This document shows, one piece after another, positions 24,666 to 36,088 of a stretch of 64,000 nucleotides of DNA (its first letter is position 1; the number at the start of each line of letters is the position of its first letter). Where the stretch lies: positions 27,433,009 through 27,497,008 of the forward strand of contig CM040100.1 of assembly GCA_022496805.1 (NCBI GenBank). The letters are read 5' to 3'. Source of the stretch: Pohlia nutans. Taxonomy: Eukaryota > Streptophyta > Bryopsida > Bryales > Mniaceae. Position numbers and translations under genes: made by a program. The notes beneath the pieces were generated by a model that was not told where the DNA came from, did not search any database, and worked only from the letters and a program-made list of their open reading frames with translations.

Positions 24666-25266
24666 GGTCAAAAAGAATATGTCTTAGAAATAGGCTCGTA
24701 TTGCATAACTGTACCAGTGATTTGAAGTGGATTTGATTTGTAATTGATTTGAACTGGATGAAATAAAGAGCCTTCATGAGTTTTTTTATCAACTTTGCAC
24801 TGAATCAAGAGAGGTAATCGCAAAAATAAATAGGGTTTTCTGTGGTTGTAAAGTGTCCTTCGGATCTGAATGACTATTTGGCAGTGGCCAACCCAGGGGT
24901 CTTTCGGATCCGAAGGACCCTCTGGAACGCCAATTTTTTTCTTAAAAAAATTACAGAAATGTGACCAAAAAAATGCTCAATTTGAACTATAATTGGACGA
25001 CATCGGAGTTTAGTTGTTCAAAATGACGTTGTCATCCCATTTTTGGAAACCATAGGATATTTCAAGAAATTTGGCACAAATTCTTCATGTTTTTACTATT
25101 CCACGGAATTAGAATCTTTACTTTATTTAGACTATTTTGTCCAAGTCTCAAAAAACTTGGTCGAAAACATCAATTCTCTCATAAAAGTTGAAAATGTGTG
25201 GAATATTCTCAAAAAATTACCCTAAAAATAGATCTCCTGCTCGCTGCTCACAAGATTGCGCCGCTC

Positions 25267-25276
25267 ATTTTAAAAG
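25267..25276. repeat. target duplication, right side of copy 1
   Basis: ATTTTAAAAG; partner of 19717-19726. Confidence 0.7.
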
Positions 25277-27877
25277 TACGACATGACTTCCTTCTTCACA
25301 ATAGTACTGTCCGGCTAAAAAAGAAGAAATGAACGATCATCATGAATATATGCATATGCAAAGCCCATAGTTACCCTGAGAAAATTCTCAAGGTACTCAT
25401 TCCAATGTGGAACATGAGATGGAGGGTCAGAAACACCGGGGACCCTGAGCCCGTCTGGGTACTTTGCAATGAGCAAATCAATCCCCGGTTTCTCTAGAAG
25501 CTTACCATCAAAGAAGTATTGTCTAGAGGCACCAACTTGCGTGACAATGGATATGATCACGTATTAAACAAAGAGAGTACAATATATGAAAAAGAAACAC
25601 ATGACAATTGAAGAAACAAAGAAAAAATGGAGAAGTAGTCACCTTCTTAAGAAACTGAATGATCTCATCATACTCAAGACAAAATTTACCGGTCTTCTTC
25701 TTCTCATCTCCCATACAAACAAAGGAGTCGTTGACAAGAAGATCAAGACAAGTATAATCTGAAAAGCCTACACCAGGCTTGCTCATCATGGGACCTCGCT
25801 TTGGGGGAGAAATGAACACCGTTGGCGTGGAGGTGGATGGAGTGGACAGCTTCACACGCTTTGCAGCTGCCTCCAAAGTTGACACAGCTAGGGTCTCTGA
25901 AGTAGGAGGTGGAGTCACTGCTGATTGAGGTGCTGCTGTTTTAGCCACTGTCGAAGTGACTGGAACAACAGTCGGTGTTGCAGTGGTCTCAACAGCATCC
26001 GCCTTCCGCTTAGAACCACGTTTGGACGTCGTGGTGGCCTTCTGTATAGAAGCGGCTTCTTTGTCAGGCGTTGTCTCCTTCTGTGTACCTGTTCCAGTCA
26101 AACTAGGTTCCAAAGAGTCTCGCAGAGCAATATCAAAGGAAGGAGGTTTGTTAAGTGGGCAATCAAGATACCACCCACAGCGGTCCTAGTGCACACTATC
26201 CCAGGCTTTCATGATCTCCTCAGTGAGCATGAAGTCCTCGCTGTCCTGCTCAAGGTAGTTCACAAAGAAAGGAGGGGATCTAGAAATGGCCTTATTAAGA
26301 AACAAAACATATTTAAAATACCCGTATAAAACACAATGCAGAGCAGGCTTGAAGAGATACTGCTTCTCAATATGAAAATTCTTGTTGATGCCCTTGTCAA
26401 CAGCAAACTCCCTGAAAAAGGCTGAGTCCCACAGGGAAACTCGCACCTGCTCGATGTAGTCAAAGATGGTGGGAATTGGATCACTGCCATCACGGTGGTA
26501 ATTGATGGTGGCCTTCTGATCACGAAGAATGCCATCAAAGATGATCCCTGCCTTGATGGTCAACTGCACAGATATAACTAGCGGGCGAGAAAGACAGAAT
26601 GAACTAAATACAATCTATTGATAAGTTATTATATCAAGCATAAATTGTATCAATTCAGATTTAAAGGAAATCAAAGTACAAACCTGAGACCACCAAGTGG
26701 CTTTATGAAGCCAGACCAAGAAGGTGTCATCACTAAATCGAGGTTTGGGAAATCTGAGCTGAACTCTAAGATTTGGAGGTTGATTCCAACGTTCAAGCCA
26801 GAGAACCTTCATAGAAGGATCCATGGCGCATGTGCCATGCATCCACAACTTCTCTAGTTTCATCTCTGGATCTTCATCGTGACATTCATAGTGAGATTTG
26901 ACTTCATCAAGAAAGGATGGAGTGTTGACTGGATCAGCAATAGGAAGCATCTTCCTCAACTCGTCCTTGTAGTGAACCTTGATTTTCTTCACAGCCTTGT
27001 TCACCAGCTCATCAAGTCTTTTGGCGGTTAAATCTTCTGGGTTGGGGTACTTCTCATAGAACTTCCTCTGAACATCAGCAGTGACTTCTCCAATCTCTTG
27101 CTGCATTCAAAATACGACAAAACCCAAAGGTATTAGCAAAGATAACAAAACCAGTATTGAAAATGCAGTTGGACTATGGATAGAGTGATATACCTGGTTA
27201 AGAAGACCACTGAGAGAGTCAGTAGTCAGTGAATACCTTGTAATAGTCTTTGGACCTTTCTGCTTAATCTCAGACAGAGCGGCGCAATCTTGTGAGCAGC
27301 GAGCAGGAGATCTATTTTTAGGGTAATTTTTTGAGAATATTCCACACATTTTCAACTTTTATGAGAGAATTGATGTTTTCGACCAAGTTTTTTGAGACTT
27401 GGACAAAATAGTCTAAATAAAGTAAAGATTCTAATTCCGTGGAATAGTAAAAACATGAAGAATTTGTGCCAAATTTCTTGAAATATCCTATGGTTTCCAA
27501 AAATGGGATGACAACGTCATTTTGAACAACTAAACTCCGATGTCGTCCAATTATAGTTCAAATTGAGCATTTTTTTGGTCACATTTCTGTAATTTTTTTA
27601 AGAAAAAAATTGGCGTTCCAGAGGGTCCTTCGGATCCGAAAGACCCCTGGGTTGGCCACTGCCAAATAGTCATTCAGATCCGAAGGACACTTTACAACCA
27701 CAGAAAACCCTATTTATTTTTGCGATTACCTCTCTTGATTCAGTGCAAAGTTGATAAAAAAACTCATGAAGGCTCTTTATTTCATCCAGTTCAAATCAAT
27801 TACAAATCAAATCCACTTCAAATCACTGGTACAGTTATGCAATACGAGCCTATTTCTAAGACATATTCTTTTTGACC

Positions 27878-28885
27878 CTACAGATCAGGTTGCACAACAC
27901 CCATTACTTCCAAGACTCGGATGACTTCATTGTAGCTGAAGGTGGGGGCATGCATGAAGGTATCCTTCTTTGGATCCATCTTGCACATATACCGGAAAAT
28001 GTAGTACAAAATGACGTTGTCATCCCATTTTTCTGACCTGAATATGTGGGCGCTGGCGTTGTGCTTGACGGAGACGAAGCTCTGCTTTGTCCGGGCCTTT
28101 TCCAGACTTCCCACCTTTGAGATATTTTCTGTATTGCGTGATCTGCATGAATGCATGCATCATGTCGTTGACGGTGGCAGCGTACAGACAATCGCCGGTG
28201 TTGCCAGATTGTTGTAGCCATTTGTTGTGGACAGTCTCCGCAAGGTTGCAAGAAGGCATGTCCGCTATCTCATCTAGAGAGAGGTTCTGTTATTCACAAG
28301 AGTAGAAGTTTAGTACTCGTACACCATGATACATAACACTGCACAACAAGTTTATACTGATTTATTGTTTACCAGTTGCATCGAGCCACCCCACTGTCTA
28401 TAGCGGTAGTGCCAAAATATCATCCAGTCATTAAGAGCACGTTTGGCAGCCTCAAATGAGACACACCCCCCCAACTGCCACCATCCTCGGATTACATGAT
28501 ACATGTCATGTGCCTCCTCTTGAGTCTTCGCATCCTTCCATTGCTTGCATAGAGACCACATTTGCTGCTGAAATTCAGGCTTTATGTGAGCAATAGTGAC
28601 CCTTTCTAGGCACTTTGTCCAGTGGAAAAGACATGTACGTTCTCGACCTTCCATCTTCTCGTTCACATCTCCATTGCCATATACCTTCCGAACGGCATGC
28701 CAATTTGCTCCGGCGTTGTCTGCCATGAAACCTTTAAAATTCGGTTTCTCGTGTCCATTCTCCTCCATCACAGTGTTCAAGTTTTCCCAAAACAAAGTTT
28801 GTGCAGTTGCATCTTCAGATTGCATATCGCAAAGAGCTATCGTCATAACCTTGCAGTATTTACTATCATAGACATGACAGGCCAT
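27878..28885 (-). pseudogene. transposase remnant, 5'-truncated (copy 2)
   Basis: Mirror image of 23658-24665 with the same translated segments, including the GFMADNAGANWHAV block, the same splice sites and the same missing 5' half. Nothing distinguishes it from copy 1. Confidence 0.6.
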
Positions 28886-28902
28886 AGTTTTCTAACAAGA
28901 AG

Positions 28903-31900
28903 TTCTATGTCTGGGACGGAAACCACCGGCACTTGGCTTGGATGGCACTGATCGAGGAGTTCCATTCTAATAAACTGGACTTCCACGTAGCTGCCAGGTC
29001 TACTCTACTCAACGTGACTGAGAAGAACAGTCAGCAACTTCTGAACGCAATGACACAATGGAACAAGTATGCTTCTAAACCCTTAAAAAAACGTGTTGTA
29101 TTATGCATGGTAATTATTGTTTTTATTTATAAATGAATTGCTTTCATGAAGAACGAAGTGGACCACGTCGCTCAACACTGGACTCATGAGCTTCGTCGCA
29201 TCATCCAATTCGGCAATATGCCATTTGAACAGCTAAAGCCTCTCATAAGCGAGCGTGACTACAACGCTAGTTTGGCTGAGCGGAATCGCCAAACGAAGAA
29301 GAAGAAGTGGTACCATTTGACTTTGGATGCCTTTTGCAATTTTTTGTATCAGGTAATCATGACTGTTCATTTGTTCACCTGTAGTTTTACTTGGGGACAT
29401 TATAGAACTACTGGTTGATAATAGAATGTGATGGCTAAACATGTGTTTATAATACTTTGTAGAGGGAGATCTCAAACGCTCAAGAGACAGCGATTCGCGA
29501 GTACCGGGACTCGCTACTGAAATACACAAGAGAAAGAGACCCTGGGAGTTCCGAGGAGCTCATAAAGAGAGTAACTCAAGCAGTGAAAGCGTGCAAGACG
29601 AGTCTCAAGTCTGATATAGAACGCATGCTTGCAATTGCAAACCCCCCGTAATGGAGAAGGATTCATTTCAAAGGTATGTTAGAAATTCACATGTCTAGAT
29701 CATTCAGCCTTATGTTCGTATTTTTCTAGTATCTTATCTCTGAATTCTAAGCTCATAGAGGCAGATATTTCTATTTCATGGGCTCTTAAAACTTGTGAAA
29801 TGCAGAACTAAACGGTTTGTGCTCCAAGAGTTGATGGCTATGAGGTCCCCAATATCTGTATTTTGGATGCGAAAGACATAATTGCGGGCGCTAAAAGCCA
29901 CACATTTTTTTGAGGTTTCGTCATCTGTAATTCCATTTGTTTGTTTGTGAGAGGAAATTTGAGCCTGGAAATCTGTCTCTTGGATCCGAGAGATAGATCA
30001 TCAAGCCCTCGAAACCACTCAGAAACGGCAGATGGACCGAAATATGGTGAATTTGTTGCATTTTCAGTATGCATTCTCGCTTGAGTTGCATTAACATAGT
30101 ACTTGCTCTATTAATTACTTTTTAGGAGCAATGAGGAGATAAATCTGATCACTTATGTTGCTATTTTATCTAGATTCTTCACCACTATAACATCTTCCAG
30201 ACAAAGCCAGAAATGCATATCGAGAAGCTTCAGCTACTTGCCACTGCTCAAGTTGATGGAAAGTACAAGCAGCGGTGGCTGAAATAGTGGAACATGAGCA
30301 AAGACGGACGTCAAGCATACAACTTCCCGGACAGTCCTTGCTCAACATTATCATTGGGGCCTTGGGTTGAAATAGCCTTCTGGGCGGGGGTAAGATTTTA
30401 TAATTTCTGAATCGTCTTAATTGTCTTTCGGATCACAAAGGCTGTCTGTTGTAAGATATGTTGTCCTTTGTTGTCGCTTACGACTTATATGAATTCTCTG
30501 GTGAGCTCATGTTGTGACTAAATGTTGCAGTCACAATATGTATCTCGGATCCCAGATACAATGTTTGTTGATAGTTTGCCTCGTATATTGTCGGTAGTAG
30601 GGAATAATTATTTTGTCTGCAGCTTTTACTAACGCATATACTTGCTACTCGGATCCGAGAACGATTATTAGAGTGGAGAATGTGTTATGCATTTTCCCAG
30701 TAGTTTATACGTTTTAATGGCTAATTAGCGTTGTTATGTCATGCAGTTGGAAGAAGAGTCTGGAATCCAGTATTCCAAAATCCTTGAAGACGACAGTATT
30801 GTGATTCCCACTCGAGCTCCCCGTGGTCCTATTGTCGAAATTCAGACCTTCGTGATGAATGGTGGGCTTAAAATCTGGAAGAGAGGGTTCCCGGAGATCA
30901 TTGGGAAGCATGGGAAGTTTTCCAAATCGAAGAAATTTACAGAGCAAGCCGAAACCAAGACGGCAGTTTCTCGGATGATTGTGAGGTACTTCTACGCTGA
31001 GCTTGTGAAGAAGGAAGCAATCACTGAGGATTTACTTCCCCCACGGTTTGCAAAGTGGTTGGATACATACAGCAGTGATTGTATCTTCACCGACTACCAG
31101 AGAAAATCTTTTAGTCGCCCTCACCTTCGCCGCTGCCCATGGTACTTGGAGCTTCGACTAGGTGAACAGTGTCCCGACAGTGAGAAGGACTTGAAGTCTC
31201 AGTGTGATCGAGAGACGCATGAGATGGAAGCAACAGGATTGCAGACCCAGAACCCCAGTGCTAAGGAGGGGATGATGGAAAAGGAGAAGAGGAAGGCTGC
31301 CAACAGACAAGCGAAAGAGGAAACTCGTAAGGCAAAGAGGTTTGAGAAGGCTAAACAGAAGGAGTTGGCCAAGAAGCAGGAGAAAGAAGAGAGGGAGCAG
31401 AATCAGAGGCTTGTGAAGCTTGTCAGGCAGAAGGGTCTCAAAGGAGCTCTACAAGAAGAAGGCATATCTCCTTCTGCAAGCAGCAAGCCATCCGGGAGTC
31501 AGGGAGTGTCATTGATTGGGAGTCAGACCCTCTACTCTATCAAGGCAAGGACCAAGGATGATGAAGTTCCAGATGTTTTGCTCTTAAATGATAGCGCTGA
31601 GAATATTTTGGCGCAGTTTGATTCAGTGACTTGGGGTGATAAGCCAGCCACATGGGCGTCCATTACTTCCTTTGTCGCCGAACACCAGGGTAATAAGTGA
31701 CGTGGCTTTAAGGGAGACAATGAAGATGTGGCAGCTGTGGATTTTATTATTTTTGATGTTCCGGAAGGTTTGCTAGTTCCTGGTTTCAATGGAGGAAGGG
31801 ATGTTCCAGTTTGGAACAATTTGATTCTTTCAAAGGACGAGGCTGACCTTGAAGAATCCCCATGGATTAAAGCAGCTTTTACATTTGCAGATGAGTGGAT

Positions 31901-32210
31901 TTGTGACGATGGATCTGTTCTAGTACTCTTTCCTGACAGCAAGTTCGTTACAACGGAAGTGAATGCGTGGTCAAAATGGGCCAATTTCAAGGAGGAAATG
32001 AAGTGGGTAGTGGAGGTGGGGGACTTCAATGCATGTGTTGAAGTTCCTAATTCTGAAAAAGGAACTCCAAATTTGGCCACCAGGTTGATTGATATGTACG
32101 GCGGTGAGGAAGAGGGTTTTGGAGAGAATGATTGGGCGGAGGACTGGTTTGGAAGAGAGACTGATAGCGGTGAAGCAGATTATATGTGCCCTTTCTGTCT
32201 CGGACCGTAA
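28903..32210 (+). pseudogene. ParB-methyltransferase-like gene, truncated and decayed (copy 2)
   Basis: Mirror image of 20333-23640. It has the same VWDGNHR start, the same exon order, the same TAG (30285-30287) and TGA (31698-31700) and the same C-run frameshift. The shared lesions show the carried protein was already dead when these copies spread, so mobility must have been supplied by another element. Confidence 0.72.
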
Positions 32211-33829
32211 ACCGACATTGAGGTGATAAACCTTAGTGATGATGAGTAAATGTTTTAGGGTTTTTAACTCTAGTATGTTTACACCTAGGTTATGATATTT
32301 TGAATAGTTTTACTCTATTATCTATATTGGGTTTCCTGCAATTTATCTTACCTTACCCCTTACCCTCAACCCTATTGAAATTTTAGGATGAGTTTGGAAT
32401 TAAAATGTTGGTGTATTTTATGTCGACATTCTAAGAAACATGTTTGAATTAAAACTTTGCGTGACATCAAATCCACATTGAAAATTTGTAAATACATTAC
32501 AAATATAAGCCTTTGTATTTGAGCGTACAAGCATATAGGGGCTGGCTTTCCTAAACGTTTTATACTCTCTCCATCTGTGTGAAGAACCCTAAACCCTAAA
32601 CCGAAAACCCGAAAAATCAGGGTACCACTATCATGGCCTTCAAAGGTTTTCTTTTTCACATTTGTATACAATATTCCTTTAAGATTCCTATAAGATTCCA
32701 CGGTAATATGTACAACTACTTGTTTTATACTCAAAAACAAAAAAATCGAAAAAAAAACAGGTTTTCTACTCGCCGCTCGCTGCTCGCTGCTCCCTGCTCA
32801 CAAGATTGCATTCCTCATTTCAGACAATCGAAGGTCCTCAGCTGACACCTATATTTTGAAATATGAGAGAGGCTGGGCACTAATGGTGCGTACTCGATAA
32901 AGTTGATGCACAAGGTTTGAACTGACATGGGACTTTTCATTCCTCTTGCATGGACAATTACATTAGAATATATGTAGAAAAGAGAGGATGAAATAGAATA
33001 TGACAATTAAAATAAAGAGGATCCATCACGTATCAATTTACTTCGTGTAGAGCGGTGAGCATAGTGGGTATATCTCCCTTGACCTCCAGGATGATGCTAT
33101 CAACAGAGTAATGCCATCCTACATCATCTGAATGATCCCGATCTATGATTGGCATCCATGCTTGAATCCTACGGTTACCATCCCAAACATGGAACATTTT
33201 TTCACAAAAGACATTGAGGATGGGGTCGGCAGCAAGCATACGTTCAAACTTATCATTGATGCTTACCCAATGACGGCTCCTGGAAGATGTAATCTCTGAA
33301 GTAACAAGCTTAGTCTTACCAGTGTTTTCCTCAGTGGTCACATAGAAGACACCGTTGCCTTCCATGTACCCAACCTTTATAAAATGAGATGCAAGCTTCA
33401 TGACATCGTTCTTCAGAGCAGGTCTCACAGTAGGAAGGTATACCATTCTACAAAGGGGAATGAGTAACCTAGATTTGTGACGAGGTTGGAATCGAAGCCG
33501 TTAAATTCGAGATTTGGTATTTGGAATCTCGCTCAACAAAAAGGATTTGATCTGCGAATGAACATCCCGCTCGCTCAAATGTGCTCCTTGCGTATTGTCT
33601 CCAAGGTCAACAGAGTCACCTTCAACAAAATGTAGACACATAATTTAGTCTTGAAATGGAGAGATCATGGCACATAATGAGTAAAATCAGGAGAAATGAA
33701 AGAGCACCTTCAACATCGTCTTCAACTTCTTGCGAATCACCATCCGCATCCATTGGTGAATTATCTACAAAATTGAGCCCACATACAAAATTAAATTTGA
33801 CACACTGAAGCCCAGTCCACTAACACATG

Positions 33830-35229
33830 AGTTGGTTTTCGGGTTTAGGATTTTAGGGTGCCGAAGAGGTCTCAGAGCATGGAACAAGCCCATCAGTTAT
33901 TCTAACACTCCAGGGTGAAGTCCACTTGTAAAAAAAAATAACAAATTAAAGTCCGTACATGGGTCTAAATTTTTTTCTAAAGTAGCTTTAAAAATGTGAA
34001 GCCAATGGCCCAACATAAATTTGACATTGTGAAGCCAGTGGCTCAACACTCAGATGCTCGTACTCAGACCTCAAAGGAGCTTCCACTCGGGGGTGAAGAA
34101 GAGCTACCCTGAACCTCAAAAGTTTAACACTTGTGACCCCAACCAGGGTAGAAAAGAAATTTGAAACATCAGGGGCTTTTCATGAAAATAAAAAAACACT
34201 GTGGGACACCCTTGCCGGTGCCGGCGGGGTCCTGGAGCATGGAACACAAGCCCATAAATTATTCTAACACTCAAGAATGTAGTCTACTTCTTATAAAAAC
34301 AAATCAAATTAAAGCCCGTGGCTGGGTCTAAAGAAAATTATAAATTGGCTAAATCTTTTAGTGTGCGTTCGTGGAGACTAAAATTTTACACTTGAGAGCC
34401 CAACCAGTGTTAGAAAAAAAATAAGAAACATCATGGGCCTTTCCAAAAAAATTTAAAAACACTGTGGGACACCCCTGCCTGTGTCGGCGGGGTCCTAGAG
34501 CATGGAACAAGCCCATCAATTTTTCTAACACTCGAGGGTGAAGTCCACTTGTAAAAAAAAATAACAAATAAAAGTCCGTACATGGGTCTAAAAAAATCTC
34601 TAAAGTAGCTTTAAAAATGTGAAGCTAGTGGCCAAAAAAAAATTTGACACTGTGAAACCAGTGCCTCAACACTCAGATGCTTGTACTTAGACCTCAAAGG
34701 AGCTACCACTCGAGGGTGAAGATGAGCTACCACTCCCACAAAATTTTACACTTGAGAGCCCAATCAGGGTGAGAAAGAAAATTTTAAACATCAGGGCCCA
34801 TCCCAAAAAAATTAAAAAACATTGAGGGACACCCTTGCCGATGCCGGCGGGGTCCTAGAGCATGGAACACAAGCCCATCGATTATTCTAACACTTGAGGA
34901 TGAAGTCCACATCTTAAAAAAAAATAACCAATTAAAGTCTGTACCTGGGTCTAATTTTTTTCTAAAGTAGCTAAAAAAATGTCAAGCCAGTGGAAAAATT
35001 TGACATTGTGAAGCCCAGTGGCTCAACACAAGAGATGCTCGTACTCAGACCTCAAAGAAGAGCTACCACTCGAGAATAAAGGGAAGCTACCAGTCCCACA
35101 AAAAAAATTCACTTGAGAGCCCAACCAGGGTGAGAAAGAAAATTTTAAACATCAGAAGCCAGTTTAGAAAAATTAAAAAACATTTTGGGACACCACTGCC
35201 GGTGCCGGCGGAGTCCTGGAGCATGGAAC
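33830..35229. repeat. tandem repeat, units of about 360 bp (one of 267 bp)
   Basis: The word GCCGGCGGGGTCCTAGAGCA and following TGGAAC recurs at about 33860 (diverged), 34217, 34485, 34845 and 35205. Each is followed by AAGCCCAT.A.TTATTCTAAC and a C-rich, AAAAATAAC-ending stretch. The last unit is cut at 35229 by the CACTA element. No coding function seen. Confidence 0.85.
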
Positions 35230-35613
<384 letters not shown>

Positions 35614-36088
35614 TTTGGGCAGCCCAAGATTATAAACACTGCCCGAGACAATTTACATGTATTCTGGGCCTCTCAATCACTGTATAGTATGAGGGTTTAG
35701 GTTATGTATTTTATAGTGAGAATTTGTGTCCAAAATTGAGTAGTTTTCATTTAGCTTACGGTAATTAGGATTTAGCCATGTATATTATTTTAATACTTGT
35801 GCAAATAAATTATTGATTTACTCGATTAAGCGGGGAAGAGGGGGGGAGGGTTACATTGGCAAGAAATATGGGAAAGAGTTATTGCCGGTTTTATAATTGT
35901 AACTGTGCATGTAGTAGTAATTTGCAACTGACGTGAAAAGTGTGCAAATTATCGGTTTGAGAGGTTGAAATGAATGTGTGTTATGTGGCCAAGACATGAC
36001 GGTGCTAATTAAACATGTACGTGTGAATATATGTATATATAGATTGAATGGAATGTTCACAACTGTATGTGATTGAACGGGGACTTGA

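Larger units (their letters stand above)
19727..25266 (+). mobile_element. TIR transposon copy 1 (5,540 bp)
   Basis: The ends are inverted repeats: GAGGAATGCAATCTTGTGAG at the left and, reversed, GAGCGGCGCAATCTTGTGAG at the right, followed by runs of GAGCAGC-like units. The flanks show a 10-bp near-duplication (19717-19726 and 25267-25276), a size typical of Mutator-like elements (9-11 bp). It lies inside an exon of the older relative's gene. Contents: a decayed ParB-methyltransferase-like gene on the minus strand and a 5'-truncated transposase on the plus strand, head to head. Copy 2 (27277-32816) has exactly the same length in the opposite orientation; I found only three differences, at 19765, 19795 and 19842. 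Superfamily assignment as Mutator-like rests on the duplication length and is tentative. Confidence 0.88.
27277..32816 (-). mobile_element. TIR transposon copy 2 (5,540 bp, inverted relative to copy 1)
   Basis: Same ends and length as copy 1, opposite orientation; position p in copy 1 corresponds to 52543 minus p. Target duplication ATCTCAGACA (27267-27276) and ATTTCAGACA (32817-32826), 9 of 10. The target is different from that of copy 1, so the two are separate insertions and not one inverted duplication. It splits the exon that reads VSAEDLRLSEIKQKGPKTIT in the older gene. With copy 1 it forms a palindrome of about 13 kb with a 2-kb spacer. Confidence 0.88.
18165..33753 (-). mobile_element. 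old TIR transposon carrying a ParB-methyltransferase-like gene, right end not found
   Basis: The left end at about 18165 (GGGAAATGCTAGTATGTGAG, then CAGTGAGCAGTGAGCAG) aligns with the ends of the two younger elements nested inside (GAGGAATGCAATCTTGTGAG, then CAGGGAGCAG). The gene it carries is homologous to the gene in those younger elements, exon by exon. By analogy a transposase should lie to the right of 33753, but none is visible there; the sequence passes into a tandem repeat. About 11 kb of the span is the two nested copies. Confidence 0.6.
18632..33753 (-). pseudogene. ParB-like / N4-N6 DNA-methyltransferase-like gene, interrupted by two transposons
   Basis: Minus-strand exons, 5' to 3': 33753-33708; 33619-33042; 32848-32817 plus 27276-27194 (split by insertion); 27100-26684; 26563-25643; about 25535-25267 plus 19726-19639 (split by insertion); 19537-19255; 19166-18974; 18875-18632. 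Exon 2 has a ParB/sulfiredoxin-like block ending FHVWDGNRRIQAW. Exon 5 carries a Thr/Pro/Lys-rich linker. Exon 6 has IDLLIAKYPDGLRVPG at the place of the methylase DPPY motif. Exons 8-9 have EKPEVLMKLFVHRLIPKDGI, ADLTASTG and RHIVALESDSKLY, the FxGxG/KP-type end of N4/N6 methylases. DPPY and FxGxG are both degenerate, so catalysis is doubtful. Stops: TAA 33501, TAG 26186, TAG 25315. The fusion type is known from bacterial and phage ParB-methylases; its role in a plant transposon is unknown. Confidence 0.7.

Noticed and set aside
19727..32816. A simple inverted genomic duplication or assembly palindrome
   Set aside because: Each copy has its own 10-bp target duplication and the two lie in different exons; the spacer and outer flanks are not mirrored.
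18632..33753. Bacterial contamination, because of the ParB-methylase type fusion
   Set aside because: The gene has many GT-AG introns, lies between plant elements and shares exon structure with the TIR elements.
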